A DNA stretch of 64,000 nt from Porticoccaceae bacterium (GTDB lineage Bacteria; Pseudomonadota; Gammaproteobacteria; Pseudomonadales; Porticoccaceae), in assembly GCA_021773435.1 (NCBI GenBank), contig JAJFKC010000048.1, positions 53,456 through 117,455 of the forward strand, read 5' to 3'. This document shows, piece by piece, positions 28,275-36,236 of the stretch; position 1 is the stretch's first letter, and the number at the start of each line of letters is the position of its first letter. The position numbers were made by a program, and so were the translations under genes. The notes beneath the pieces are model-generated. The model was not told where the DNA came from and made no database searches. It saw only the letters and a list, made by a program, of their open reading frames with translations.

Positions 28275-28748
28275 TCAACCAGTCAGTAAACCCGGGAAAA
28301 AAATCCCTGCCATCGCACCGGCAAACAACACTACAAAGCCTCCCAGTTCCCCTGCGATCAGTAGATTCATTAACACCGCCATTTTTTGCGGATCATCATT
28401 ATCTCGAAACATATTGTCCGTCTGATTAGCACGGCCCAGCTTAATATAAAGCTGAATGGCAAAACCAAAGAAGAATAGCAGACCGAGGGTCGCGGCTATA
28501 TTCAGCCAGGCAGGCCAAATGCTGAGTCCGGCAAACACGGCCACTAACATCGCGGCAAACGAATACATAAGACTGGCCCGGTGCGCGATATCAACATAGT
28601 GCGGAGCGAGGCCGTTTTCACTACTCGCCATGCAGCGGTATTTCCAGACACCGGTCAGCAGGGCGGAGAGAAAAAACACTCCGGATGCAACAACGGCTAG
28701 AGCCACCGCCGCACCAAATTCAGTGGGCGCTTGAAAGGAGACGAGCAT
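28275..28748 (-). CDS. Four-helix integral membrane protein, unknown function
   Basis: The 157-residue protein has four hydrophobic helices at about 10-35, 58-82, 85-107 and 125-152, with a hydrophilic loop containing LGRANQTDNMFRDNDDPQKM. I do not recognise the family with confidence; it resembles MAPEG-like or DUF-type four-helix proteins. It precedes the methyltransferase by 7 bp, suggesting action on a membrane or lipid substrate, which is inference. It is divergent from ilvD; the 180-bp gap between them has no evident leader peptide. Confidence 0.6.
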   Translation of the reverse strand: MLVSFQAPTEFGAAVALAVVASGVFFLSALLTGVWKYRCMASSENGLAPHYVDIAHRASLMYSFAAMLVAVFAGLSIWPAWLNIAATLGLLFFFGFAIQLYIKLGRANQTDNMFRDNDDPQKMAVLMNLLIAGELGGFVVLFAGAMAGIFFPGLLTG

Positions 28749-28928
28749 GAGGACGATCCTTTAATTTTATTATTGATCGGAGCCATCTTACCCTACAGCT
28801 CTGTCGATGGAAAACAACACAAAATGCCATGGAAATGACCACAAAATGGCGAAACCCAACTAGTGGCTCGATGAGTACGTCTGTTATCCTTAGCGACCGG
28901 AAATTCAGACCTCTGCAAGGGTTTTACA

Positions 28929-30767
28929 ATGCCAACTTATCGCTCACACACCACCACCAAAGGCCGCAATATGGCGGGTGCACGCTCACTCTGGCGTGCC
29001 ACCGGCATGAAAGATGACGACTTTGACAAGCCGATTATTGCCGTCGCCAACTCCTTCACCCAGTTTGTACCGGGCCACGTGCACTTAAAAGACATGGGCC
29101 AGCTGGTGATTGGCGAAATCGAAAAGGCCGGTGGTGTCGGTAAAGAGTTCAATACCATTGCCGTCGATGATGGCATCGCCATGGGCCACGACGGCATGCT
29201 CTACTCCCTGCCCTCGCGGGACATTATTGCCGACTCCGTTGAATATATGGTCAATGCCCACTGCGCCGATGCCCTGGTGTGTATATCAAACTGCGACAAG
29301 ATCACCCCCGGCATGTTGATGGCCGCCCTGCGCCTGAATATTCCCGCCGTGTTTGTCTCCGGCGGGCCGATGGAAGCGGGTAAAACCAAACTGTCCGATG
29401 CCAAGCTCGACCTGGTCGATGCAATGATTATCGCCGTTGACGAAACCGCCTCTGACGCCAAGGTCGAAGAGTACGAGCGCTCGGCCTGCCCCACCTGTGG
29501 CTCCTGCTCAGGCATGTTTACCGCCAATTCGATGAACTGCCTCACCGAAGCTCTCGGCCTGTCACTACCCGGCAACGGCTCGATGCTGGCGACCCACGCC
29601 GACCGTGAACAACTGTTTTTACGCGCCGGGAAAATGATTGTCGGCATCGCTAAACAACATTACGAAGACGACGACTACAGTGTGCTGCCCCGCTCGGTGG
29701 CCTGCTTTGAAGCCTTTGAAAACGCCATGAGCCTCGACATCGCCATGGGTGGCTCCACCAACACCATTTTGCACCTGCTCGCCGCCGCCCAGGAGGCCGA
29801 GCTCGACTTCACCATGGCCGATATCGACCGGCTCTCCCACAAAGTACCCCAGCTCAGTAAAGTCGCGCCCAGCACCCCTCTCTACCATATGGAAGACGTG
29901 CATCGCGCCGGTGGTGTGCTCGGCCTACTCGGTGAGCTCGACCGCGCCGGACTCCTACACGCCGACATCCCCACCATTTACGCCCCGAGCATGAGAGAGG
30001 CACTGGATACCTGGGACATCAAACGCAAGCCTTCAGCCGAAGTTCTTAAATTTTTCCAGGCTGGCCCGGCGGGCATCCCCACTCAAACCGCCTTCAGCCA
30101 GGACACTCGCTGGCCCAGCGTCGACGACGACCGCGCCGAGGGCTGTATTCGCAGCCTCGACAATGCCTACAGTAAAGACGGTGGTCTGGCTGTGCTCTAC
30201 GGCAATATCGCCCTCGACGGCTGCGTGGTCAAAACCGCCGGTGTCGATGAATCGATTTTAGTCTTTGAAGGCCCCGCCCACGTCTGCGAAAGTCAGGACG
30301 CTGCGGTTGAAGACATCCTCGCCGACAAAGTCAAACCCGGCGACGTCGTGGTGATTCGCTACGAAGGCCCAAAGGGCGGCCCCGGCATGCAGGAAATGCT
30401 CTACCCCACCAGCTACCTGAAATCTCGCGGTCTCGGCAAAGCCTGCGCACTGATCACCGACGGGCGTTTTTCCGGCGGCACCTCGGGCCTGTCGATCGGC
30501 CACTGCTCACCCGAAGCGGCAGCGGGCGGCACCATTGGCCTGGTCAAACAGGGCGACCTGATCCACATCGACATCCCCCAGCGCAGCATCAACGTCAAGC
30601 TCAGCGCTGAAGAACTCGCCCACCGCCGCGCCGCGCAAGACAGTGCAGGCTGGAAGCCAGTAGAGGAGCGCCCACGCAAAGTCACCGCCGCGCTGAAAGC
30701 CTACGCCCTGCTGGCCACCAGCGCTGATAAAGGCGCAGTGCGGGATTTATCCAAACTCGAAGACTAA
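28929..30767 (+). CDS. ilvD: Dihydroxy-acid dehydratase
   Basis: IlvD dehydrates dihydroxy acids in isoleucine and valine synthesis, using an Fe-S cluster. The 612-residue length equals the usual gammaproteobacterial form. Cluster ligands lie in [15 protein letters not shown] and [20 protein letters not shown]. The carbamylated Lys region [34 protein letters not shown] and the C-terminal [19 protein letters not shown] are intact. An orphan exbD follows after 25 bp. Codon use is strongly biased with high GC, which fits a well-expressed gene. Confidence 0.97.
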   Translation: MPTYRSHTTTKGRNMAGARSLWRATGMKDDDFDKPIIAVANSFTQFVPGHVHLKDMGQLVIGEIEKAGGVGKEFNTIAVDDGIAMGHDGMLYSLPSRDIIADSVEYMVNAHCADALVCISNCDKITPGMLMAALRLNIPAVFVSGGPMEAGKTKLSDAKLDLVDAMIIAVDETASDAKVEEYERSACPTCGSCSGMFTANSMNCLTEALGLSLPGNGSMLATHADREQLFLRAGKMIVGIAKQHYEDDDYSVLPRSVACFEAFENAMSLDIAMGGSTNTILHLLAAAQEAELDFTMADIDRLSHKVPQLSKVAPSTPLYHMEDVHRAGGVLGLLGELDRAGLLHADIPTIYAPSMREALDTWDIKRKPSAEVLKFFQAGPAGIPTQTAFSQDTRWPSVDDDRAEGCIRSLDNAYSKDGGLAVLYGNIALDGCVVKTAGVDESILVFEGPAHVCESQDAAVEDILADKVKPGDVVVIRYEGPKGGPGMQEMLYPTSYLKSRGLGKACALITDGRFSGGTSGLSIGHCSPEAAAGGTIGLVKQGDLIHIDIPQRSINVKLSAEELAHRRAAQDSAGWKPVEERPRKVTAALKAYALLATSADKGAVRDLSKLED

Positions 30768-30791
30768 GAGTAAAGGTAGGGCAAACAAACC

Positions 30792-31190
30792 ATGAGTCTC
30801 GGCAAACGCAGACTGGAAGACGATACCCAAATCGACCTAACACCCATGCTCGACGTGGTGTTTATACTGTTGATTTTCTTTGTCGTCACCGCTGCTTTTG
30901 TCGACGAGACCGCCATCGACCTGCAACACCAGCCCCCCTCCACCAGTGCGGCGGTAGAGAAAAGCGACGAGATTATTTTTCAGGTTAGCGCCAACAACGA
31001 TATAACACTCGGCGGCCGCCGGGTCGATATTCGCTCCGTGCGCGCCAATGTCGAAAGACTTCGCGCCAGTAATCGGGATGCAAAAGTGGTTATTAGTACC
31101 GACGTCCGCGCCCGCACCGACACTTATATTCGCATTGCGGATCAGGCACGAGCGGCGGGGGTTGGAGATATTGTACTGACAACGCGTTAG
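30792..31190 (+). CDS. ExbD/TolR-family protein (orphan copy)
   Basis: This 132-residue protein is an ExbD-type component of a proton-driven energiser for outer-membrane transport. The N-terminal cytoplasmic tail is followed by DLTPMLDVVFILLIFFVVTAAF, in which the membrane Asp is the proton-pathway residue. A periplasmic domain ends in the usual IRIADQARAAGVGDIVL. It lies 25 bp after ilvD, away from the TonB operon at 33165-38605 that has its own ExbD. It may serve as a second ExbD for that system; this is inferred from the pairing of two ExbD in related clusters. Confidence 0.88.
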   Translation: MSLGKRRLEDDTQIDLTPMLDVVFILLIFFVVTAAFVDETAIDLQHQPPSTSAAVEKSDEIIFQVSANNDITLGGRRVDIRSVRANVERLRASNRDAKVVISTDVRARTDTYIRIADQARAAGVGDIVLTTR

Positions 31191-31308
31191 TCCGATTCTC
31201 AAGACCCTGATTCAAATTGTTGTTTCCATAACATTCAACCATCACCGCTGGCAATCTTTGCCAATTTATGTCAAGTTAGCCAGCGAGTATTATTTGAGGG
31301 CCTACATA

Positions 31309-31557
31309 ATGGCAACGATGAATATTTCTCTACCCAAGCAGATGCGGGACTGGGTAGAAGCCCAAATCAAAACCGGGCAGTACGCCAACAACAGTGACTA
31401 TCTGCGCGATCTTATCCGTAGAGACCAACGCAATGGCGAAAAATTAAAAGCCTTACAGGAAGCAGTCACCCACGGCTTCGAAAGTGGTTCTGCTGGTCAA
31501 CTGGATATACAAAGCATTAAACAGAAAGCCAAAAAACAGGTGGGCCTTGATCTTTAA
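31309..31557 (+). CDS. parD: ParD-family antitoxin
   Basis: This is a ribbon-helix-helix antitoxin of 82 residues from the ATG at 31309, preceded by a GAGG site; a TTG at 31258 would add 17 unlikely residues. MATMNISLPKQMRDWVEAQI is the classic ParD DNA-binding opening. TGQYANNSDYLRDLIRRDQ is the family's central helix. The C-terminal half, ending KQVGLDL, is expected to wrap the toxin. It should repress its own promoter. The toxin gene begins 3 bp after its stop, giving translational coupling. Confidence 0.93.
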   Translation: MATMNISLPKQMRDWVEAQIKTGQYANNSDYLRDLIRRDQRNGEKLKALQEAVTHGFESGSAGQLDIQSIKQKAKKQVGLDL

Positions 31558-31559
31558 AC

Positions 31560-31853
31560 ATGGAGCAGATATTAAAGACTGCCCTAGCAGAACAAGACTT
31601 GATTAATATCTGGCTATATTCTTTTCAACAGTGGGGAGAGGAACAGGCCAACCAGTATCTCAATGAACTGGGGCATGCCATAGAACTGCTTGGAGCTACG
31701 CCACTAATGTGTACGGAGCGGCAGGAGTTCATACCACCTGTGCGGATTTACCACCACGCCCGCCATTTGATTATCTATGTAATAACCGAAAAGGCTATAG
31801 AAATTATTCGAGTGCTTCATGAAAGCATGGATATAAACACGCAACTGGAATAA
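31560..31853 (+). CDS. parE: ParE/RelE-superfamily toxin
   Basis: The 97-residue protein has the ParE toxin fold: LAEQDLINIWLYSFQQWGEE, an amphipathic helix with YLNELGHAIELLG, and the terminal strands IYHHARHLIIYVITEK and IEIIRVLHESMD. ParE-type toxins poison DNA gyrase, while RelE-type relatives cleave mRNA; the sequence fits the ParE side. It is intact and paired with ParD. The name is shared with, but unrelated to, topoisomerase IV parE at position 1. Confidence 0.92.
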   Translation: MEQILKTALAEQDLINIWLYSFQQWGEEQANQYLNELGHAIELLGATPLMCTERQEFIPPVRIYHHARHLIIYVITEKAIEIIRVLHESMDINTQLE

Positions 31854-32142
31854 CGCATACAGGTTGGCATCCCTTAATCGAGATGCCTACATGATTACCA
31901 GCACTGCCTTCTGCGCATATTCAGCCACTTTTTTCTGTAGTGACGAAGGCTGGAGCAGCTGGTAATTAAGGTTGTGTTTTTCGGCAGGCTTCTCTGGAAC
32001 ATCACCTTACGTGCTTACTCCCACGAGCGTTTAGTGAAGGCTCCCGGAGTTTCAAGGAGCCCAAGCCCTTGAACGGTTAAAAAGCAGACAGAGAGTGCTT
32101 GATGGTAAGACTTAATAATCATGCAAAATTCAAAAGAGCAGC
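31854..32142. other. Non-coding stretch with three hairpins after parDE
   Basis: This 289-bp stretch has no convincing gene. It holds a 6-bp stem at 31866-31887 (GGCATC/GATGCC), a long structure at 31894-31966 listed separately, and GGCTCC/GGAGCC at 32039-32061. On the minus strand about 40 codons ending near 31890 read without a stop but lack a start and any recognised motif, so they may be a decayed gene. The first hairpin is a possible terminator for parDE, although there is no T-run. Confidence 0.45.
31894..31966. repeat. 73-nt imperfect palindrome after parDE
   Basis: ATTACCAGC at 31894-31902 is the exact reverse complement of GCTGGTAAT at 31958-31966. Inside, CAGCC (31922-31926) and GGCTG (31948-31952) can form a second stem around a T-rich loop. 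The whole could fold as one long cruciform or RNA hairpin. It is not an attC site, as the GTTRRRY/RYYYAAC cores are absent. Confidence 0.5.
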
Positions 32143-32916
32143 TCACTCATCTGAGATAGTAAAACCATGCTCAGTATTTACAATCCTGGCACCCGGTAAT
32201 TTTGAATAATAAGTAAAGGACGCCTCTCCCTCATTGAGCTGGACATAAAAATCCTTCTGGATTTCATGAGCGAGCCAATGTTTCATGTAGTTGAACAGCC
32301 CCAGTCTTTGAAACTTCTTATGCGTTCCTGCACCAGCTGAGTTGAATTTTTCGTTGAAATAAGTGATTGCCGTCGTGCACGCGGGTTCGCCATTAAGAAA
32401 CAGCAAATAATATTCTGCTCCCTGCCTGGGGGGAAACCCGGCTCTCATTCCATTGTAGATGGGATGGCCAAGTGCCCACTCGCGTGCGCTTGCGTTCACC
32501 GCTATAAACAATTCGAGATCGCTCAGGTTCTTGCACTTTTTAATCGAGATGGCCTCGTTAGCTTCTGGCGGACTCAAAGACAACGAATCTACAAGTACCG
32601 AGACCAGTAGTGTGCCCGCTGGGGAAAAATTGGCCAGGATTTCAGGTGTTTCGGGGAACAGGCTATCGCCAACCTTCACGTATAGAGACTTGGAATGCCT
32701 TTGGTAATAGTGGGTCTGCTCATTAACAAGGGCGTCGAAAACACCCTGATCGATCTCCCTATCGAGAAGCCGAATAAAATTGAATTTTTGGTGATCAGGC
32801 CCTTCTGCCCACAAATAGCGCCTGCCCCATGGGAATATCTCGATTTCACAAAAATTATTCAGGAATGAATCTTCTGCATCTGCCCATTCGTTGTTGCCTG
32901 ACGAACTAGTGCTCAT
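32143..32916 (-). CDS. GNAT-like acetyltransferase domain protein
   Basis: The 257-residue protein has an unfamiliar N-terminal half (to about 150) and a C-terminal half that reads as a GNAT fold. EYYLLFLNGEPACTTAI corresponds to strands 3-4, and AGTHKKFQRLGLFNYMKHWL is the acetyl-CoA loop and helix (motif A, Q/RxxGxG/A-like). FYVQLNEGEASFTYYSKL leads to the last strands. The acceptor is unknown. A strong AAGGAGG ribosome-binding site precedes the ATG. It stands alone between the ParDE pair and the TonB operon. Sequence composition and isolation suggest an accessory gene; confidence in the fold is moderate. Confidence 0.55.
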   Translation of the reverse strand: MSTSSSGNNEWADAEDSFLNNFCEIEIFPWGRRYLWAEGPDHQKFNFIRLLDREIDQGVFDALVNEQTHYYQRHSKSLYVKVGDSLFPETPEILANFSPAGTLLVSVLVDSLSLSPPEANEAISIKKCKNLSDLELFIAVNASAREWALGHPIYNGMRAGFPPRQGAEYYLLFLNGEPACTTAITYFNEKFNSAGAGTHKKFQRLGLFNYMKHWLAHEIQKDFYVQLNEGEASFTYYSKLPGARIVNTEHGFTISDE

Positions 32917-33117
32917 AAAAAACCTCCTTGTTAGCTGCCCCGCCTAGACACACGAACATCATTGATAATTCTTAACTACATTAGGGAAAGAGATTAGCAG
33001 ATAATGAGGGTCACAACCGGGTCGGTTCTTGCGATACCACACCAACACAATAACTCCGAACCAAATCTAGATTTAATACCCGCCAAGCCAAGTTTACCGA
33101 ACTCACCGCCTCTCAAA

Positions 33118-33135
33118 CCAGAGTGGTTGCTCTGG
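33118..33135 (-). terminator. Possible terminator hairpin after the TPR gene
   Basis: CCAGAG (33118-33123) and CTCTGG (33130-33135) form a 6-bp stem with a 6-base loop, 30 bp past the stop of the TPR gene on the minus strand. Only a short T-run follows, so it is a weak candidate. The rest of the 250-bp gap up to 32917 shows no gene. Confidence 0.35.
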
Positions 33136-33164
33136 ACAGTTGAGCGAATACCTGAGGCCTTACA

Positions 33165-34517
33165 CTAAACACCACACGTCGGCAAAATCACCCCCGCTGC
33201 TCGCAAATCCCTCACACGCTCACCTTCTGCTTTGGCGTAGCCTAGCCACTGTTCGGCATTGCTCGCAACAGCTTTATATTTGCCAGCCTGCTCAAAAGCC
33301 TTTACCGCCAGCTTATAGCAATGCAAATTCAACTGGGCATTACCCAGTACCAACTGCGCCGCACCGGGACGTTTGAGCTGGCCTTTGCTCAGGGCATTTT
33401 GTGCCGCCGCTAGGGCGCTTTCATTGTCACCAATATCGAGATAAACACCGGCTAGCTGGGCGTAAATTTTACCCTGGCCCGACAGCGCCGCTGCTTTTTC
33501 CAGCACAGGGCGGGCTTTGTTACCCTCACCGGCCTGCTGCCAGGCCTGACCGAGCAATTCCAGATGTTTGGCTGTCGCAGCGACCTGCCCCTGCTTAATA
33601 GCGGTATCGAGTGTCACTGCCGCTCGATAGGGGGTATTTGCACCCAGGTAGAGATAGGCCAGTGATAACAGCTCGCGCTGTTTATTTAAGGCCCCTGCCA
33701 GGTAAACAATTTCCGTCGCTACCAGGCGTTCAATATTTTTATCGAGCTGGCTATACAGCCCTCCCAGCTGATGCCAGTAGCGATAGCGGGGATAATGCTT
33801 AATGAGCTTTTTTAATACGGGGAGCGCCTGTCGGTATTGCTCCTGTTCAAAATACAACAGGCTTTCAAGGGACCACCAGGCTTCCGGCGGTAATTTGCCT
33901 TTGGCCTGATAGTCTGCAAGCGCCTCTTGTAGATAGCGTAGAGACTCGCCTTTACGATCTAGCTGATAATAAGCTTGGGCTAAGAGTGCTTTTGTTTCGG
34001 GGTCAACTGTCTCGCCGCTAAGCCCCGATGCTTTTATCCAGCGCTGGATAAAAGCCTCTGCACTGGTGTAATCCTCAAGCTGAAAATACAGTTGCGCCAC
34101 CGTGTGGTAGGTACTGAGTTTCATGGCCGCTTCCGCTTCTGGCTCATCGATTAGCTTTAGATAAGCGGCCAGCGCTTTGCGGTATTGCTGCCGGGCGTAA
34201 TGCACATAACCGAGATAATTCCACACCTGGGATTTCTCAAAACTGCTGGCGCAATATTTTTCCGCAGCCAGGCGGAGAGTTTTTTCGGCCTTCGACCATT
34301 GTTCAGCGGCGATGGCTGCCTGTGCTGCTTCGAGTTTGCTCGCACAACGCTGACCTACGGCCTGTCGCTGTCGTGTCTTGGCTTCGGCATAACGGTTTTT
34401 GCTGGTTTTTGTGTTTGCTTCGCCTTGACTATCAGCAGCAAAAAGCGAATTGCCGCCAGCGATGAAAAGGCAAGCTGCCAAACAGATAAAGACGTAGCGG
34501 ATAGACCCCAGGTGCAT
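33165..34517 (-). CDS. TPR-repeat periplasmic protein of the TonB2-type operon
   Basis: This 450-residue protein has an N-terminal signal peptide (RYVFICLAACLFIAGGNSLFA) and then roughly ten tetratricopeptide-like helix pairs, for example WNYLGYVHYARQQYRKALAAY and LAGVYLDIGDNESALAAAQNA. A late Cys-containing tail ends VILPTCGV. TPR proteins of this kind close TonB2 operons in Vibrio and Shewanella relatives and are thought to help energy transfer or receptor contact in the periplasm. It follows tonB by 7 bp and is the last gene of the operon. Exact role is inferred from context. Confidence 0.78.
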   Translation of the reverse strand: MHLGSIRYVFICLAACLFIAGGNSLFAADSQGEANTKTSKNRYAEAKTRQRQAVGQRCASKLEAAQAAIAAEQWSKAEKTLRLAAEKYCASSFEKSQVWNYLGYVHYARQQYRKALAAYLKLIDEPEAEAAMKLSTYHTVAQLYFQLEDYTSAEAFIQRWIKASGLSGETVDPETKALLAQAYYQLDRKGESLRYLQEALADYQAKGKLPPEAWWSLESLLYFEQEQYRQALPVLKKLIKHYPRYRYWHQLGGLYSQLDKNIERLVATEIVYLAGALNKQRELLSLAYLYLGANTPYRAAVTLDTAIKQGQVAATAKHLELLGQAWQQAGEGNKARPVLEKAAALSGQGKIYAQLAGVYLDIGDNESALAAAQNALSKGQLKRPGAAQLVLGNAQLNLHCYKLAVKAFEQAGKYKAVASNAEQWLGYAKAEGERVRDLRAAGVILPTCGV

Positions 34518-34524
34518 TCAGGCG

Positions 34525-35199
34525 CTACTCCAGCCGGAAGCTAAATTTATACATCACACCAGGCACTTCTACGGCTTTGCCATCCACAACCCTCGGATTG
34601 TATTTGAGTTTAATCGCGGCCTTTAAAGCGGCGCTGCCGAAGCCATAATTAAGCGGGGACTCTTCAAGCAGGCGAATATCACGCACCCCGCCGGAACTGG
34701 TAATCACCACCTCAACGATGGCGTAACCTTCGCGGCCCTTTGACAGTGCCCGACGTGGGTACAGCGGCTGGGGCACATAGACGGGGATGTAGTCGGTATC
34801 GCGGGCGAAATTGCCACTGCCGACACCGATATCTAAATTCACGGCAGGCCTGGGTGCCGCATGGAGGGTGATACCGGCTTTGGGTGTATCAAAACGCAAA
34901 CTTTGCCGGGGCATACTCGGCTGGGCTAATAATGGTTCTGCCGGTCTGGGCGGTTTTGGTGTTCTAAGACGTTCGGTCAAACTGCGTTCAGGCTGCCAGA
35001 TATCAGCAATTTTATAGGTGCCCTTTTGGTCAGGCACATCTTCTCTACCCACGACCATTAGCACCATCAAGACCAGTAAGACAGCCGTGACTAAAATCGA
35101 ACCTATGAATGCGGCGGCAAAACGGGCAAATGCGCCACCTCTGCTTTCTCGACCAGCGGCGCGCACCACAAAGAGTTCAGAATTAGAGGCGCTAGTCAT
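34525..35199 (-). CDS. tonB: TonB-family energy transducer
   Basis: TonB spans the periplasm and pulls on TonB-dependent receptors using the ExbB-ExbD proton engine. The ATG at 35199 is chosen since its first codons overlap the exbD stop (ATGACTAG) and it places a single helix (AAFIGSILVTAVLLVLMVLM) near residue 27-47. The proline-rich linker is short (TPKPPRPAEPLLAQP). The C-terminal domain from about residue 145 has VYVPQPLYPRRALSKGREG and the final YNPRVVDGKAVEVPGV. At 224 residues it is of the TonB2 (short) type. Confidence 0.9.
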   Translation of the reverse strand: MTSASNSELFVVRAAGRESRGGAFARFAAAFIGSILVTAVLLVLMVLMVVGREDVPDQKGTYKIADIWQPERSLTERLRTPKPPRPAEPLLAQPSMPRQSLRFDTPKAGITLHAAPRPAVNLDIGVGSGNFARDTDYIPVYVPQPLYPRRALSKGREGYAIVEVVITSSGGVRDIRLLEESPLNYGFGSAALKAAIKLKYNPRVVDGKAVEVPGVMYKFSFRLE

Positions 35200-35620
35200 G
35201 GAGGGTCGATACCGATATATCGCTGATGCCCAGCTGCCCGGCCAGGTCGGATACCAGAGCCAGGCGGCCAATACTGGCGCGATTATCCACCTGGATCACC
35301 AGACTGCCCCTGGGGTTTTCTGCCTGTAGGCGGGCGAGTTCGATTTTGATCCGGTTGTCAGCCAGTGGGGATTTATCCATCCAGATCACGTCGTGCTGGT
35401 CTATCGCCACTAGCATGGCTGGCTTTCTGGCCTGCGCAGTCAAGGCCTCGGCGCGCTCCACCTCTGGCCCCGGCAGTTTTACAAAGGACGCGGTGACGAT
35501 AAAAAAGATCAGCAGAATAAACACCACATCAAGCATGGGCGTCAGGTCGGTGGCCTGAGTCGGCGCACTTTCACTACTCTGCTGGTTAAGTAATTGTCGA
35601 CGCATCGTGCTTCGTCTCAT
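35192..35620 (-). CDS. exbD: ExbD-family protein of the TonB2-type operon
   Basis: The 142-residue ExbD partner has the membrane segment TDLTPMLDVVFILLIFFIVTASF with the conserved Asp, followed by a periplasmic domain with LVIQVDNRASIGRLALVSDL. Its start overlaps the end of the upstream exbB by 35 bp (or 20 bp if the second Met is used) and its stop overlaps the tonB start by 8 bp, which indicates tight translational coupling. It forms the stator complex with the ExbB encoded just upstream. Confidence 0.93.
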   Translation of the reverse strand: MRRSTMRRQLLNQQSSESAPTQATDLTPMLDVVFILLIFFIVTASFVKLPGPEVERAEALTAQARKPAMLVAIDQHDVIWMDKSPLADNRIKIELARLQAENPRGSLVIQVDNRASIGRLALVSDLAGQLGISDISVSTLHD

Positions 35621-36143
35621 CCATCAGCAGGCTACTTTCCAGATGGTTTTTCGCCCTGCGGCCCAAGCGATCAATACCCGTCATACCCATAAGTCCGGAT
35701 AGCGCCGCTACCATCCCCGCCATGGTCGGAATCGTGGCTCTGGAGACCCCGCTCGACATCGCCCGCGCACTACCACCACCGGCTATGGCCATGGCGTCAA
35801 ACACGCCCACCATGCCGGTCACAGTACCCAGCAAACCAAATAGGGGGGCCAGAGCTACCAGGGTTTTTATCATCGGTACAAAGCGGCCGATACGCCCATT
35901 GATATCGGCCAGCAGAGCCATACGAACGTGGCGAGCGCGGCGCGAACCCCTATCCTTACGTTGCTGCCAAATACTGAGGCATTGCGCCATATCGACACGC
36001 AGGGCAGTGCGGTAGTAAATCAGCCGCTCAATTAACAATAACCAAAGCAGCAAAATGAGGCCGACAATAAATAGCAGCACCGGGCCACCCATATCGGCCA
36101 GTTTCATCAAGTGATTGCTCATGTCGAATAGGGTATTCATCAT
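35586..36143 (-). CDS. exbB: ExbB-family proton channel subunit
   Basis: This 185-residue protein has three membrane helices: VLLFIVGLILLLWLLLIERL, then a cytoplasmic stretch, then LVALAPLFGLLGTVTGMVGVF and ATIPTMAGMVAALSGLMG. The APLFGLLGTVTGM motif is the signature of the MotA/TolQ/ExbB family. It is shorter than E. coli ExbB (244) and matches the compact ExbB2 type. It is read just after the large ExbB-like gene (gap 93 bp) and overlaps exbD. Confidence 0.92.
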   Translation of the reverse strand: MMNTLFDMSNHLMKLADMGGPVLLFIVGLILLLWLLLIERLIYYRTALRVDMAQCLSIWQQRKDRGSRRARHVRMALLADINGRIGRFVPMIKTLVALAPLFGLLGTVTGMVGVFDAMAIAGGGSARAMSSGVSRATIPTMAGMVAALSGLMGMTGIDRLGRRAKNHLESSLLMDETKHDASTIT

Positions 36144-36236
36144 CAGACCCCGTTCATTATTCGAATCGGCTGTGGTCTGTAATTAAACAACGACCCGCAC
36201 TTAGACAAAGATCGGCATTTTGACAGAGAGCGGTAA

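Noticed and set aside
31854..32142. attC site or integron scar after parDE
   Set aside because: The palindromes here lack GTTRRRY/RYYYAAC cores.
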